A DNA stretch of 64,000 nucleotides from Betaproteobacteria bacterium (GCA_947453825.1 CANGHN010000006.1:22648-86647); one strand, 5' to 3'. Shown: positions 1 through 7,679, numbered from the stretch's first letter. Notes: a model not told the origin generated them from the letters alone. A program made the numbers and translations.

Positions 1-834
1 AACACCCTTTGGAGACACCATGTAGTAGTTATTTAAAGAGGGTGCTCTGATCGATAGTGGTTCTATTAAATTGCCTTTGATGAGGTCTTCCTCTACTACA
101 GTAGATCGTCCCAGGGCAACGCCTAAGCCTGCGATTGCAGCATGAAGTGATGTCACAAGGTAATCACAATTAATCGCTGATTGAAATTCAATCGGATCTT
201 CTTGAGCAAAACTCAACCAGTTTGCCCATTCATCATTCACTACTGGTGATATCGTTCTAATTACAGTGAATTTGGATAAATCTGAAGGGTGCTTTAGGGT
301 AGAGTTTCCAGAAAGAAGCTCTGGACTACAAACAGGAAATACCTCTTCTTTGCCTAGTGACTCTGCATCTAGCCCAATCCAGTTACCATTACCGTGCCAT
401 ATCGCAACATCAAAGTTATGCATTAGGCTTGATTGCAGAACCTGCATGGTTTTGATGCGTAGCTTGATTTCGGGGTGCTTTTTTTGGAATTCATGCAAAC
501 GAGGAAGTAATTGCTTAATCGCAAACATGCCCAGACACTCAATAGTTAAGACATCTTTGTTATTTTGTTCTGTGAGACGCTCAGTTGCTGTAGATAAATT
601 GAGGATCGCATCTCGTGCAATGGTTAGATACTCTTCACCAGCCTTAGTTAAGGCCAGGTTGTTGGCCTTACGCGTAAATAATTTGTGGTTAAGCAATGAC
701 TCAAGGTTTTTGATCTGATGGCTAATGGCAGTTTGCGTGAGATGCAGCTCAATAGCTGCTTTGGTGAAGCTGAGTGTACGAGCAGCGGCTTCAAAAGACA
801 AAAGGCTAGTCATTGAAGGTAATCTTGTTCTCAT
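1..834 (-). CDS. LysR-family transcriptional regulator, 3' end truncated by the window
   Basis: I read 278 codons without a stop from an ATG at 834 down to base 1, so the C-terminus lies outside the window. It is not in the ORF track because it has no stop here. The N-terminus (MRTRLPSMTSLLSFEAAART) followed by LSFTKAAIELHLTQTAISHQ and a recognition segment IKNLESLLNHKLFTR is a standard LysR winged HTH; the rest reads as the periplasmic-binding-type effector domain, GcvA-like in style. It is divergent from the Bug receptor/aldolase genes, and a perfect 7-bp inverted repeat of LysR-box form lies 24 bases upstream. It probably regulates that cluster and itself; the inducer is unknown. The forward ORF at 266-718 is a shadow of this gene. 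Confidence 0.9.
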   Translation of the reverse strand, partial: MRTRLPSMTSLLSFEAAARTLSFTKAAIELHLTQTAISHQIKNLESLLNHKLFTRKANNLALTKAGEEYLTIARDAILNLSTATERLTEQNNKDVLTIECLGMFAIKQLLPRLHEFQKKHPEIKLRIKTMQVLQSSLMHNFDVAIWHGNGNWIGLDAESLGKEEVFPVCSPELLSGNSTLKHPSDLSKFTVIRTISPVVNDEWANWLSFAQEDPIEFQSAINCDYLVTSLHAAIAGLGVALGRSTVVEEDLIKGNLIEPLSIRAPSLNNYYMVSPKGV

Positions 835-857
835 CGGCTAGGATTTCCTGGGCTCTC

Positions 858-876
858 TAATGAACTTATTTCATTA
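858..876. promoter_or_regulatory. Candidate LysR-type operator (inverted repeat)
   Basis: TAATGAA-CTTAT-TTCATTA is a perfect 7-bp inverted repeat with a 5-base centre. It contains the T-N11-A form typical of LysR-type boxes (ATGAA-N5-TTCAT) and lies in the lysR/Bug divergent intergenic region, close to the lysR start. Binding is inferred from form and position only. Confidence 0.55.
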
Positions 877-955
877 AGTGATTCAATTAATTCATACTTA
901 AATTAGATCATTTGGGTCGATTACATGCTTTAATTCCACATGTGTAGATATGATA

Positions 956-969
956 TTGATCTAGATCAA
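956..969. promoter_or_regulatory. Perfect FNR/Anr-type box upstream of the Bug receptor gene
   Basis: TTGATCTAGATCAA is a perfect 14-bp palindrome that matches the FNR/Anr consensus TTGAT-N4-ATCAA at every fixed position. It sits between the divergent promoters and ends 17 bases before the ATG at 987, just ahead of the Shine-Dalgarno TGGAGA. That position suits repression or a second, upstream-directed role better than classical class II activation of this start. Confidence 0.6.
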
Positions 970-986
970 ATCAACCTGGAGACATT

Positions 987-2015
987 ATGACCCAAGCTGC
1001 AAAAAAGTGTGATTTTATCGTTGCCACATTTACGAAAACCTTTTTTTGCCTTATGGCCATGGCGGCATCTTTTGCTGCAGTTGCACAAGATGCCGGAAGC
1101 TATCCCAATCAGCCTGTCAAAATCATTGCGCCATTTGCCCCGGGGGGGCCGACAGATGGCATCGCCAGAAAACTTGCGAATGGTTTGACCCTGGTGACTG
1201 GCAAGCCATTTATTGTTGAAAATAAACCAGGAGCGCAGGCTATTTTGGGAACCGTATTTGTTAAAGATTCTAAGCCTGATGGTTACACACTGTTGTTGAA
1301 TGAAACAACTGGCGTGTTTGCAATTAACCCAGCAATTACTAATCCTCCACCATTTGATTCGAATAAAGATTTCACTCCAATTAGTTTGGTTGCATCCGGG
1401 CCAATATTTTTGCTGGTGAGTAATGATTTACCGGTCAACAATCTTAAAGAATTAATTGAGCTGTCTAAAAAGACTCCAGGCGGACTTTCTTATGGTTCTG
1501 CCGGGGGTATGGGGCAGTTTCCAACTCACGTTAGCCCTGAATTATTTAAGATTAAGTATGGCTTAGTTGCGAAAAATATTCCCTATCGTGGCGCAGGCTT
1601 GGCTTTAATAGATCTTGCTGCAGGAAGGGTAGACTTTGCTATGTCAACAGGACTAGTGGCTGCTCAACCGTTTTTAGATTCCGGTAAGGTAAGGGCTATT
1701 GCTGTTACGGGTAAGCAACGTCTTGCTAATATGCCAAGCGTTCCAACCTTCCTGGAGCTTGGCTATCCTCTGCCCGAGTTGGATGAGGGTGTAATGTTTG
1801 CACTCTTTGGGCCTGCCAATCTACCTCCTGATGTGGTCAACTATCTCGCAACTGCAACCATGAAAGCATTTCATACTAAAGAAATGTCTGACGGGCTAAA
1901 GGCCCTGGGTTTATCTACTGCGAAAAATCCAGGACCCAAGGCTCATGGTCAAATGATGAGAGCTGAAGCGGCTACATGGACGCCAATTGCTAAAAAAATG
2001 AATCTTACTGAATAA
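987..2015 (+). CDS. Tripartite tricarboxylate transporter (Bug/TctC-type) substrate-binding receptor
   Basis: This 342-aa exported protein has a hydrophobic signal segment (CLMAMAASFAAVAQ, about residues 21-34) followed by YPNQPVKIIAPFAPGGPTD, the characteristic opening of the Bug (Bordetella uptake gene) family. These periplasmic receptors bind carboxylates and related small anions, usually for a TctAB membrane pair or for signalling. No TctA or TctB is present here, so this is an orphan receptor in the window. The start is supported by TGGAGA seven bases upstream. Internal ATGs at residues 23 and 25 would shorten the signal too much. It is followed after 37 bases by a class II aldolase, suggesting a small uptake/catabolic unit under the divergent LysR regulator. 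Confidence 0.88.
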   Translation: MTQAAKKCDFIVATFTKTFFCLMAMAASFAAVAQDAGSYPNQPVKIIAPFAPGGPTDGIARKLANGLTLVTGKPFIVENKPGAQAILGTVFVKDSKPDGYTLLLNETTGVFAINPAITNPPPFDSNKDFTPISLVASGPIFLLVSNDLPVNNLKELIELSKKTPGGLSYGSAGGMGQFPTHVSPELFKIKYGLVAKNIPYRGAGLALIDLAAGRVDFAMSTGLVAAQPFLDSGKVRAIAVTGKQRLANMPSVPTFLELGYPLPELDEGVMFALFGPANLPPDVVNYLATATMKAFHTKEMSDGLKALGLSTAKNPGPKAHGQMMRAEAATWTPIAKKMNLTE

Positions 2016-2052
2016 ACTGAGATTTCACATTTAGATTTTTTGGGAAGGTTTG

Positions 2053-2796
2053 ATGAAAAGAGAAGCATGTACAGAGCTTGAGTGGACTACCAGGGTTGAG
2101 TTAGCTGCCTGCTATCGATTGATGGCGCACTTTGGTGTCAGTGATCTTACCTATAACCATTTATCCGCAAGAGTGCCTGATGCTCCAGATACATTTTTGG
2201 TAAAGCCCACCAATTTTATGTTTGATGAGGTGACTGCTTCATCCTTATTGAAATTTGATTTTGAAGGAAAACCGTATCAAGATGGTCCGCCTAATAGGGG
2301 TGGGGCACACGTGATCCATGCAGGAGTGTTGCAAGCTAGACCAGATTTGAATGCGGTTTTTCATACTCACACTACTGCGAATGTCGGTGTGTCAGCGCAA
2401 AAACATGGATTGCTCATGCTTAGTCAGCACGCCATGGGATTTTACAAACGAATTGCTTATCATGATTTTGGTGGATTTGAGTTTAATCTCGACCAGAGAG
2501 AGCCTTTGTTGCAAAGCCTTGGGGATATGAACTACGCAATCTTAAGAAATCATGGCGTATTGGTATGCGGTAAAAATCTCCCCCAAACATTTGTTGATCA
2601 TCATTATCTTGAAATGGCGTGTCGTGCCCAGATTGCAGCCCTATCCGGTGGCGTAGAAGTAAGCTTAATTGACGAAAAAGTCTGTGAGCGTGCAGCAGTT
2701 CAATATCAAACAATTGATCCAAAGCAGGCTGGTGGTAAGGACTGGTCGTCCTGCCTGCGTTTACTTAGACGCCTGTACCCTTCATTTGAAGAATAG
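2053..2796 (+). CDS. Class II aldolase/adducin family protein
   Basis: About 247 aa, the usual size of the family that includes fuculose-phosphate aldolase, ribulose-5-phosphate epimerase and adducin head domains. The metal-site signatures are visible: VFHTHTTANVG (HxH near residue 106), ILRNHGVLVCG, and a later DHHYLEMACRAQ. These enzymes use a Zn or Fe centre for aldol cleavage, epimerisation or decarboxylation; the substrate cannot be told from sequence. The track starts at a TTG (2050), but the SD GGGAAGG ends at 2048, so the adjacent ATG at 2053 is the better start. It sits between the Bug receptor and an SBP-like protein and is probably co-transcribed with both. Confidence 0.85.
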   Translation: MKREACTELEWTTRVELAACYRLMAHFGVSDLTYNHLSARVPDAPDTFLVKPTNFMFDEVTASSLLKFDFEGKPYQDGPPNRGGAHVIHAGVLQARPDLNAVFHTHTTANVGVSAQKHGLLMLSQHAMGFYKRIAYHDFGGFEFNLDQREPLLQSLGDMNYAILRNHGVLVCGKNLPQTFVDHHYLEMACRAQIAALSGGVEVSLIDEKVCERAAVQYQTIDPKQAGGKDWSSCLRLLRRLYPSFEE

Positions 2797-2817
2797 ATTG
2801 AGCTGAGTCATACGCTG

Positions 2818-3561
2818 ATGAATATGGACATTGGTCAAAACATCATCGAGAAATTTATCAGTACTGGCAATTTAAGGGCTTCGATTAATCTGGGTAATCC
2901 AATTTTGGCAAATCGAGATCCTCAATCGGGTTTACCTTGCGGTGTTTCGGTTGATCTTGCTCATGAGTTTGCAAGGTACCTAGGTGTAAGCGTTGAGCTA
3001 GTGGTGTTTGACTCCGCTGGCAAGTCTGTCGAAGCGGTGGTTCAGGGTAATGCAGACATAGGATTCTTTGCTATAGATCCTTTGCGTGGTCAAGATATTT
3101 CCTTTACTGCGCCTTACGTGCTGATTGAGGGCGCATATCTTGTCAAAGTCGACTCAACCATTACACAAAATGATCAAGTGGACGCACCCAATCATCGCGT
3201 CGTTGTAGGTAAGGGTAGCGCTTATGATCTTTATTTAACCAGGGAGATGACTCAGGCGCAGATAGTAAGAGCACCTACATCACCTACGGTAGTGGATTTA
3301 TTCATTCGTGATGGCTTAGACGTTGCTGCTGGTGTTCGTCAGCAGCTTGAGGCTGATATGGGGCGATTTTCGGGTTTACGAGTTCTACCAGGGCGATTCA
3401 TGGTCATTCAACAGGCTATGGGACTTCCCAAGTCATATGGGCCGCAGGCTTCAGAGGTGTTGAAGATGTTTATTGAATCAATGAAGGCCAGTGGGTTTGT
3501 TGGCGATGCACTCAGAAAGCATGGCATTAAAGGAGCCTCGGTCGCTCCTTCAGCCAATTAG
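2818..3561 (+). CDS. SBP_bac_3-like (amino-acid-type) substrate-binding domain protein without signal peptide
   Basis: The 247-aa sequence reads as a type II periplasmic binding fold of the amino-acid ABC-receptor kind: GVSVDLAHEFARYLGVSVELVVF, NADIGFFAIDPLRGQDISFTAPY and the ligand-site stretch VVVGKGSAYDLYLTREM. The N-terminus (MNMDIGQNIIEKFISTGNLR) has no hydrophobic signal, so it is predicted cytoplasmic. No upstream in-frame signal fits, because the aldolase stop is only 21 bases away. There are no ABC permease or ATPase genes nearby. It may be a cytoplasmic ligand sensor or an enzyme built on the SBP fold (cyclohexadienyl dehydratase is a precedent); a true transport receptor is unlikely. 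Confidence 0.7.
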   Translation: MNMDIGQNIIEKFISTGNLRASINLGNPILANRDPQSGLPCGVSVDLAHEFARYLGVSVELVVFDSAGKSVEAVVQGNADIGFFAIDPLRGQDISFTAPYVLIEGAYLVKVDSTITQNDQVDAPNHRVVVGKGSAYDLYLTREMTQAQIVRAPTSPTVVDLFIRDGLDVAAGVRQQLEADMGRFSGLRVLPGRFMVIQQAMGLPKSYGPQASEVLKMFIESMKASGFVGDALRKHGIKGASVAPSAN

Positions 3562-3575
3562 CTTCTCATAGCTGC

Positions 3576-4115
3576 TTAGTAGCTAGTCCCATCAACCGCC
3601 TTTAAATAGCCTTGGATATATTGGGCTGGTACAAACAGATCCGTCTTAGCCCCCGCTTTAGAGGAGATGCTGATTTGAAAGCCCTTTTTAGTTCGATCCT
3701 TCAAAAATTCATCGCTGAGCCTGATGGAGAGTAGCTCCTTAAACATGCAGCCTCTGTCTTCACAAGCGCCAGACTCTTTTGAGACTACTTTGAAAGTAGT
3801 GGAGGGCATATTTTCTAAGCTTGCAGAATCATAGTTTCGCAACGCTGAGAAGTAGGTCAGCATGACCATGAGCTCATAGGATTTCACACCATCTTTTGAT
3901 TGCTCGCTTCTAAGGCTAAACATTTCATAGGTATTGGCAGCATCCATCGTATTGATAGCAGGGCCCTGGAAGGTCTTTGCTCCGCTTGTGGAGTTTGGGG
4001 TAACCATGGTTGAGCGATAGACGTCATTGACCTCCCAAGCGCTGACAACGCTGTCATTACTTCTACAGGCAAGCAATCCAATGCTTAGCGCCACTACTAA
4101 AACGATTCTGTACAT
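3576..4115 (-). CDS. Hypothetical lipoprotein
   Basis: About 179 aa. The start at 4115 (MYRIVLVVALSIGLLAC) is chosen over the longer TTG ORF because AAGGAG lies six bases upstream. The sequence gives a short signal peptide ending in a lipobox-like LLAC, so a lipid-anchored periplasmic or outer-membrane protein is predicted. The mature part has a few cysteines (ACEDRGC), a motif-free beta-rich character and no family I recognise. It is convergent with the SBP-like gene (14-base gap). Function unknown. Confidence 0.65.
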   Translation of the reverse strand: MYRIVLVVALSIGLLACRSNDSVVSAWEVNDVYRSTMVTPNSTSGAKTFQGPAINTMDAANTYEMFSLRSEQSKDGVKSYELMVMLTYFSALRNYDSASLENMPSTTFKVVSKESGACEDRGCMFKELLSIRLSDEFLKDRTKKGFQISISSKAGAKTDLFVPAQYIQGYLKAVDGTSY

Positions 4116-4261
4116 GACCGGCTCCTTTTGACCCTTCAAATCATACTATTGCAAGCCCTAAACGCCCGGTTTCCCTGTTATTTCAACCCTCTAGCGTCTT
4201 TTCTCACTCTTAACAGCCCTATTTGCTGATTAGGGTAAATCACTACGAATTAATTACACTT

Positions 4262-4288
4262 CACAACTTCACAACTTGTGACGTTGTG
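4262..4288. promoter_or_regulatory. Cluster of CACAAC/GTTGTG inverted elements (candidate operator)
   Basis: Two direct CACAAC elements (4262 and 4270) are followed by two inverted partners (TTGTG at 4276 and GTTGTG at 4283). The core TCACAA-C-TTGTGA (4269-4281) is a palindrome. The array lies 27-53 bases before the small HTH gene, next to a TATAGT that could serve as a -10 element. This is the expected layout for an autoregulated operator; binding is inferred. Confidence 0.5.
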
Positions 4289-4314
4289 TTATAGTACCAT
4301 TACTGGGAGACGAA

Positions 4315-4494
4315 ATGAAACGACGAATACCGAAAACACATCAAGCCTTGGAGTGGATAGGGAAGGGTATGAGCGCAGCTCAAGCAGCCCGAAAAATGGA
4401 AATTTCAGAGTCCAGTGTGTATGCCGCCCTTAGAAAAGTAAGAGCTAAAGATTTAGGCTGTTGCCCAACCTGTGGTCACAAAATAAGGAACTAG
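4315..4494 (+). CDS. Small helix-turn-helix protein with C-terminal CxxC motif
   Basis: This 59-aa ORF is below the track cutoff. It begins MKRRIPKTHQALEWIGKG, continues with an HTH-like MSAAQAARKMEISESSVYAA (about residues 19-38), and ends in a cysteine-rich tail GCCPTCGHKIRN resembling half a zinc ribbon. The SD GGGAGA lies upstream of the ATG. Its stop is separated by one base from the next ATG (4496), so the two genes are almost certainly translationally coupled. I predict a small DNA-binding regulator, perhaps a dimer bridging a metal through paired CxxC motifs, that binds the inverted repeats upstream. I cannot assign a named family. Confidence 0.6.
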   Translation: MKRRIPKTHQALEWIGKGMSAAQAARKMEISESSVYAALRKVRAKDLGCCPTCGHKIRN

Positions 4495-4495
4495 A

Positions 4496-4795
4496 ATGAA
4501 AAAGACTTTATTGGTAGCAGTATCAATTTCTGTTGCTGCATTTGCATATGCAAATACTGGGCCGTCAGATTCATCGGCGCTAGTCAATCAGCAGTGCAAA
4601 ATTTCTGCAGAGGCTGTAGCTACCTTAAAAGGATTGCGCTACGGTAATACATCCATCAGAAAGGATGTTGCTAGTCTAATTAATGGCCATCTCAAGACAC
4701 AAGAGAACCGTGACCTTGCGCAGAAGGTCTTAAACCTGATGGTTGACGACAAATCCAGCGATGCTAATCAGCTAGAGGGTAAATACTGCTCATAA
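4496..4795 (+). CDS. Small secreted hypothetical protein, coupled to the HTH gene
   Basis: 99 aa with a clear signal peptide (MKKTLLVAVSISVAAFAYA, cleavage before NTG). The mature ~80 residues are helical in character and contain two cysteines (one in NQQCKIS, one second from the C-terminus), which could form a disulfide in the periplasm. No family recognised. It follows the small HTH gene by one base, so it is likely translated from the same mRNA and controlled by the same operator array. A strong terminator hairpin begins inside its last codons. Confidence 0.7.
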   Translation: MKKTLLVAVSISVAAFAYANTGPSDSSALVNQQCKISAEAVATLKGLRYGNTSIRKDVASLINGHLKTQENRDLAQKVLNLMVDDKSSDANQLEGKYCS

Positions 4796-4811
4796 GTTCA
4801 TGAGCAGTATT
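4782..4811. terminator. Bidirectional terminator hairpin
   Basis: A perfect 12-bp stem (AATACTGCTCAT / ATGAGCAGTATT) with the 6-base loop AAGTTC is followed by a T-rich stretch. It overlaps the stop codon of the 99-aa gene and sits 8 bases from the convergent amidohydrolase stop, so it can serve both directions. Confidence 0.75.
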
Positions 4812-4818
4812 CATTTAT

Positions 4819-6087
4819 TTAGTAGCCAAAAGGGGCAACAAAAGGTCGACCAAAGGGTCTGCCGGCTCTGATGGTTTGAACAGGTACCAGGCTATAGTTG
4901 CCAGGCCGCTTATTGCCGCGGGTATCTAACCACTGCACTGGTTTTTCTACTAAGTCCAGGATGGATATATCAGCAGATGCTCCTTTTTTAAGAGTACCAA
5001 GTAAAGGATCGCGATTGATGATTGCGGCGGGCCTGTTGGTGGACATAGCTACCACTTGGTTTAGGCTAAATCCTAATGTGAGGAACTTACTCATGACGTT
5101 AGGTAAGTAGGGGATGCTAGGAGAGTTACCGCTAAATGCGTGTAAGTCACTAGAAATCGTATCTGGTACTAGACCTTGTTGGATTGCAGGTTCTGCAACA
5201 GTGAAATCAAAGCTACCACCGCCGTGACCAACATCAATAATGACACCACGTTTTTTAGCCTCTAATGCCGCAGCAATGAGTTTGCCATTTTGTACGGTGT
5301 TATTACCAGCGCCACTATATGCATGGGTCAATATATCTCCTGGGCGTAGGAGATCCAGAAGATTACTCAGATCACCCGGGGCATTGCCAATATGGCACAT
5401 CACACGTGCACCCTTAACCCCAGAGCGTTCTGCAGCTTCTCTAGCGCGACGCAAAGGCTCAATACCATTCTCACCAACGACATCCAGGGTTTCTCTAACT
5501 TTGATACCTAGAACGATATCGGGATTCTCATTGACTACACGTGCTGCCAAATCAATATTGGCATAGTCAATATTGCGCATTTCACCAACGGGATAGCCAG
5601 CTAGTCCGATTGAAGAAATATGCACGAATGCAAACATCCGACTTCTAGCCTGTGCTTGTATGTAATGTTTAAAGGCAGAGAAGTTATTACCACCAGCATC
5701 ACCAGCGCTGACATAGGTTGTAGTGGCTGTAAATGGTACTAGTTCATCAGCAGGAAGGCCGATAGCAGAAGCTTGTGGGTAGGTGTGAGCATGCAGATCA
5801 ACCAATCCTGGCGTAATGATTTTGCCGCTAGCATTGATTTGCTGTGAGGCTTTATCTTTGGGAAGATCAGCGCGAATATCGACTACACGACCATTGCGGA
5901 TACCAATATCGACGATTGCGTCTAGGTTTTGTGATGGGTCAATCACGCGCGCGCCAGTGACTAGGAGGTCATAGCCGCCAGGTGCTGATAGTCCTTGCTG
6001 CGCAAAACTCATGTCAATACTGCCAATCACGGGCAGAGCGGCTGCGCCTAATGAATACTGCAGTAACTTTCTTCTCTGATGATCCAT
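4819..6087 (-). CDS. Exported amidohydrolase/deacetylase-family metallohydrolase
   Basis: 422 aa. The N-terminus MDHQRRKLLQYSLGAAALP carries a twin-arginine motif (QRRKLL) before a hydrophobic stretch ending near SFAQQG, so Tat export is predicted. The body has amidohydrolase hallmarks: a composite-domain opening (DLLVTGARVIDPSQNLDAIV), the metal motif VDLHAHTYP (about residue 96), VMCHIGNAP and ISSDLHAFSG. It resembles the dihydroorotase-like EF_0837/deacetylase group rather than true dihydroorotase (PyrC). Export and pairing with a secreted alpha/beta hydrolase 23 bases upstream suggest breakdown of an extracytoplasmic amide or cyclic compound. Substrate unknown. Confidence 0.82.
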   Translation of the reverse strand: MDHQRRKLLQYSLGAAALPVIGSIDMSFAQQGLSAPGGYDLLVTGARVIDPSQNLDAIVDIGIRNGRVVDIRADLPKDKASQQINASGKIITPGLVDLHAHTYPQASAIGLPADELVPFTATTTYVSAGDAGGNNFSAFKHYIQAQARSRMFAFVHISSIGLAGYPVGEMRNIDYANIDLAARVVNENPDIVLGIKVRETLDVVGENGIEPLRRAREAAERSGVKGARVMCHIGNAPGDLSNLLDLLRPGDILTHAYSGAGNNTVQNGKLIAAALEAKKRGVIIDVGHGGGSFDFTVAEPAIQQGLVPDTISSDLHAFSGNSPSIPYLPNVMSKFLTLGFSLNQVVAMSTNRPAAIINRDPLLGTLKKGASADISILDLVEKPVQWLDTRGNKRPGNYSLVPVQTIRAGRPFGRPFVAPFGY

Positions 6088-6110
6088 TTACATCCCCTCA
6101 TAGTTTTTTA

Positions 6111-7202
6111 TTATTTAATGGTGCTTAAGAACTTCGCAATTTCTTTATTCTGTACTTCATTCTCATCTTTAGTTGCGCCCGCTCCTGATAGATGACCCAT
6201 TGGGAGTTTATCGTTGATAGCGATATATTTCGCGCCTGGTATGGCCTTTGCAGTATCTTTAGCATCAGATTCAGGGTTGAGTAAATCGCCTGTACCTGCA
6301 AGAATGAGCGTTTTTGCTTTGATCGATTTGAGTGCGGCTGTAGTGTCATTATTAAAGCCCTTTGTCTGGCCAACATCATGGCGATCATAAGCGCGTGATT
6401 GCCAGATCCAATCGTTTGCATCCATTCGTTTCCAGCCACTATCTTGAACTTTTTTGAGGTATTCAATTTCAGCAGCAGGCGTTGGGTATAACTGATTTTG
6501 ATAAGCCGGTGTTCGCACAATGACGCCGCTTAACCATCCTGACCAGAGGCGCATGCCTTGTTCTATAGGCTGGGTATATTTGCCGCCATCATACTTGGGG
6601 TCTGTCATGATGCTTTGACGGAGCATTTCTAGGACGCCAGTAGTCCAGGCAGGCGTTTTAGCAAGTGGAATAATCGGAATAATCGCCTGCATAGCATAGG
6701 GATAAGAGACTCCCCATTGCAAGGCTTGCATACCGCCCATTGATGCACCAATGACGGCAACCAGTTTTTTAATACCAAAGTGATCAACGATCAACTTGTG
6801 TTGAGTATTTACCATATCGCGGATATTAAATTCTGGGAAGCTAATATTAGGCTGTAATTTGCTATTCGAAGGCGAGGTGCTAAGACCATTGCCGATAGCA
6901 TCGGTACAGATTACAAAGTACTTAGTTGTATCGATTGCTTTACCTGGACCAATTAAGTAATCAATGCGGTGATGGTTGCCGCCAATGGCTGTCACCATCA
7001 AAATAGCATTACTTTTATCTGCATTCAGAGTACCTTGGGTTGTATAGGATTGATTGAAGTCTTGAATGACCGAGCCATTTTCTAAAACGACATCTCCCTC
7101 TGGATAAATCTGATGTTGGGGCTCATCGGCTTTATGGGCAAAAGCACAGAATGAGAGGCAAGCTAGACTGAGTGTTAGTCCTTTAACAATGGTGCGATGC
7201 AT
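6111..7202 (-). CDS. Exported MetX-like alpha/beta hydrolase
   Basis: 363 aa with a signal peptide (LTLSLACLSFCAFAHKADEP). The fold is that of homoserine O-acetyltransferase: nucleophile elbow GASMGGMQALQWG (about residue 154), the acid region LILAGTGDLLNPESD and a C-terminal histidine in MGHLSGAG. True MetX enzymes are cytoplasmic methionine-biosynthesis acyltransferases; export makes that role unlikely, and a hydrolase or acyltransferase acting in the periplasm is more plausible. It is the first gene of a two-gene unit with the Tat-type amidohydrolase (23-base gap), so the two probably act on one substrate. Confidence 0.8.
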   Translation of the reverse strand: MHRTIVKGLTLSLACLSFCAFAHKADEPQHQIYPEGDVVLENGSVIQDFNQSYTTQGTLNADKSNAILMVTAIGGNHHRIDYLIGPGKAIDTTKYFVICTDAIGNGLSTSPSNSKLQPNISFPEFNIRDMVNTQHKLIVDHFGIKKLVAVIGASMGGMQALQWGVSYPYAMQAIIPIIPLAKTPAWTTGVLEMLRQSIMTDPKYDGGKYTQPIEQGMRLWSGWLSGVIVRTPAYQNQLYPTPAAEIEYLKKVQDSGWKRMDANDWIWQSRAYDRHDVGQTKGFNNDTTAALKSIKAKTLILAGTGDLLNPESDAKDTAKAIPGAKYIAINDKLPMGHLSGAGATKDENEVQNKEIAKFLSTIK

Positions 7203-7331
7203 TAATAGCTCCTTTTATTTTTTCTTATGGATATTTATAACAGGATTTTGTTCAAGTCCTCAATCCTATGGACTAGTCTCAAGGCCTATAAATGCTTAGA
7301 ATAGAGCGATATCAATATTGAAAGCATTTTC

Positions 7332-7673
7332 ATGACAGCAAAGCATATAGACCATGGAACTTCCCATGAATCCTCCTCTTCTGGCGCCGATCAATTAATC
7401 GGAGAGTTCAAGGCTTTAATGGCTGATGCTGAGGCATTGATTAAGGCTACCGAAGATCATCCAGACGGTGCAATTGCATCGATACGTACTAAAGCGCTGG
7501 AAACAATTGCAGGCGCCAAAGAAAGTCTTTCTGGAATTGAAGGCAGACTGGAAGACAAGGCCAAAGAACTTGCCACTGGTGCTGATGACTTTGTTCACCG
7601 TAATCCATGGGAAGCTGTTGGTGTTGCGGCTGGTCTTGGGCTGCTGATTGGCCTTTTTATTCGTCGGCGCTAG
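7332..7673 (+). CDS. DUF883 (YqjD/ElaB-like) membrane-anchored protein
   Basis: 113 aa: an N-terminal polar, alpha-helical part (about residues 15-85, amphipathic and rich in A, E and K) followed by the family hallmark DFVHRNPWEAVGVAAGLGLLIGLFIRRR, one C-terminal membrane helix with a basic end. E. coli YqjD and ElaB are inner-membrane, ribosome-associated stationary-phase proteins. It is followed after six bases by a YqjE-like and then a YqjK-like gene, the same order as the E. coli yqjDEK locus, so this is one operon. Confidence 0.88.
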   Translation: MTAKHIDHGTSHESSSSGADQLIGEFKALMADAEALIKATEDHPDGAIASIRTKALETIAGAKESLSGIEGRLEDKAKELATGADDFVHRNPWEAVGVAAGLGLLIGLFIRRR

Positions 7674-7679
7674 AAAAAA

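Noticed and set aside
3530-3550. Inverted repeat AAGGAGC/GCTCCTT near the end of the SBP-like gene as a terminator.
   Set aside because: Lies within the coding sequence and has no T-run.
5240-5566. 108-aa ORF on the plus strand opposite the Tat amidohydrolase.
   Set aside because: Shadow ORF; arginine/leucine-rich translation without motifs, while the opposite strand has complete amidohydrolase motifs.
4819-6087. Annotation of the Tat protein as dihydroorotase (PyrC).
   Set aside because: Export signal and the deacetylase/EF_0837-like pattern do not fit cytoplasmic pyrimidine synthesis.
6111-7202. Annotation as homoserine O-acetyltransferase (metX).
   Set aside because: The protein has an export signal and sits with an exported amidohydrolase; no methionine genes adjacent.
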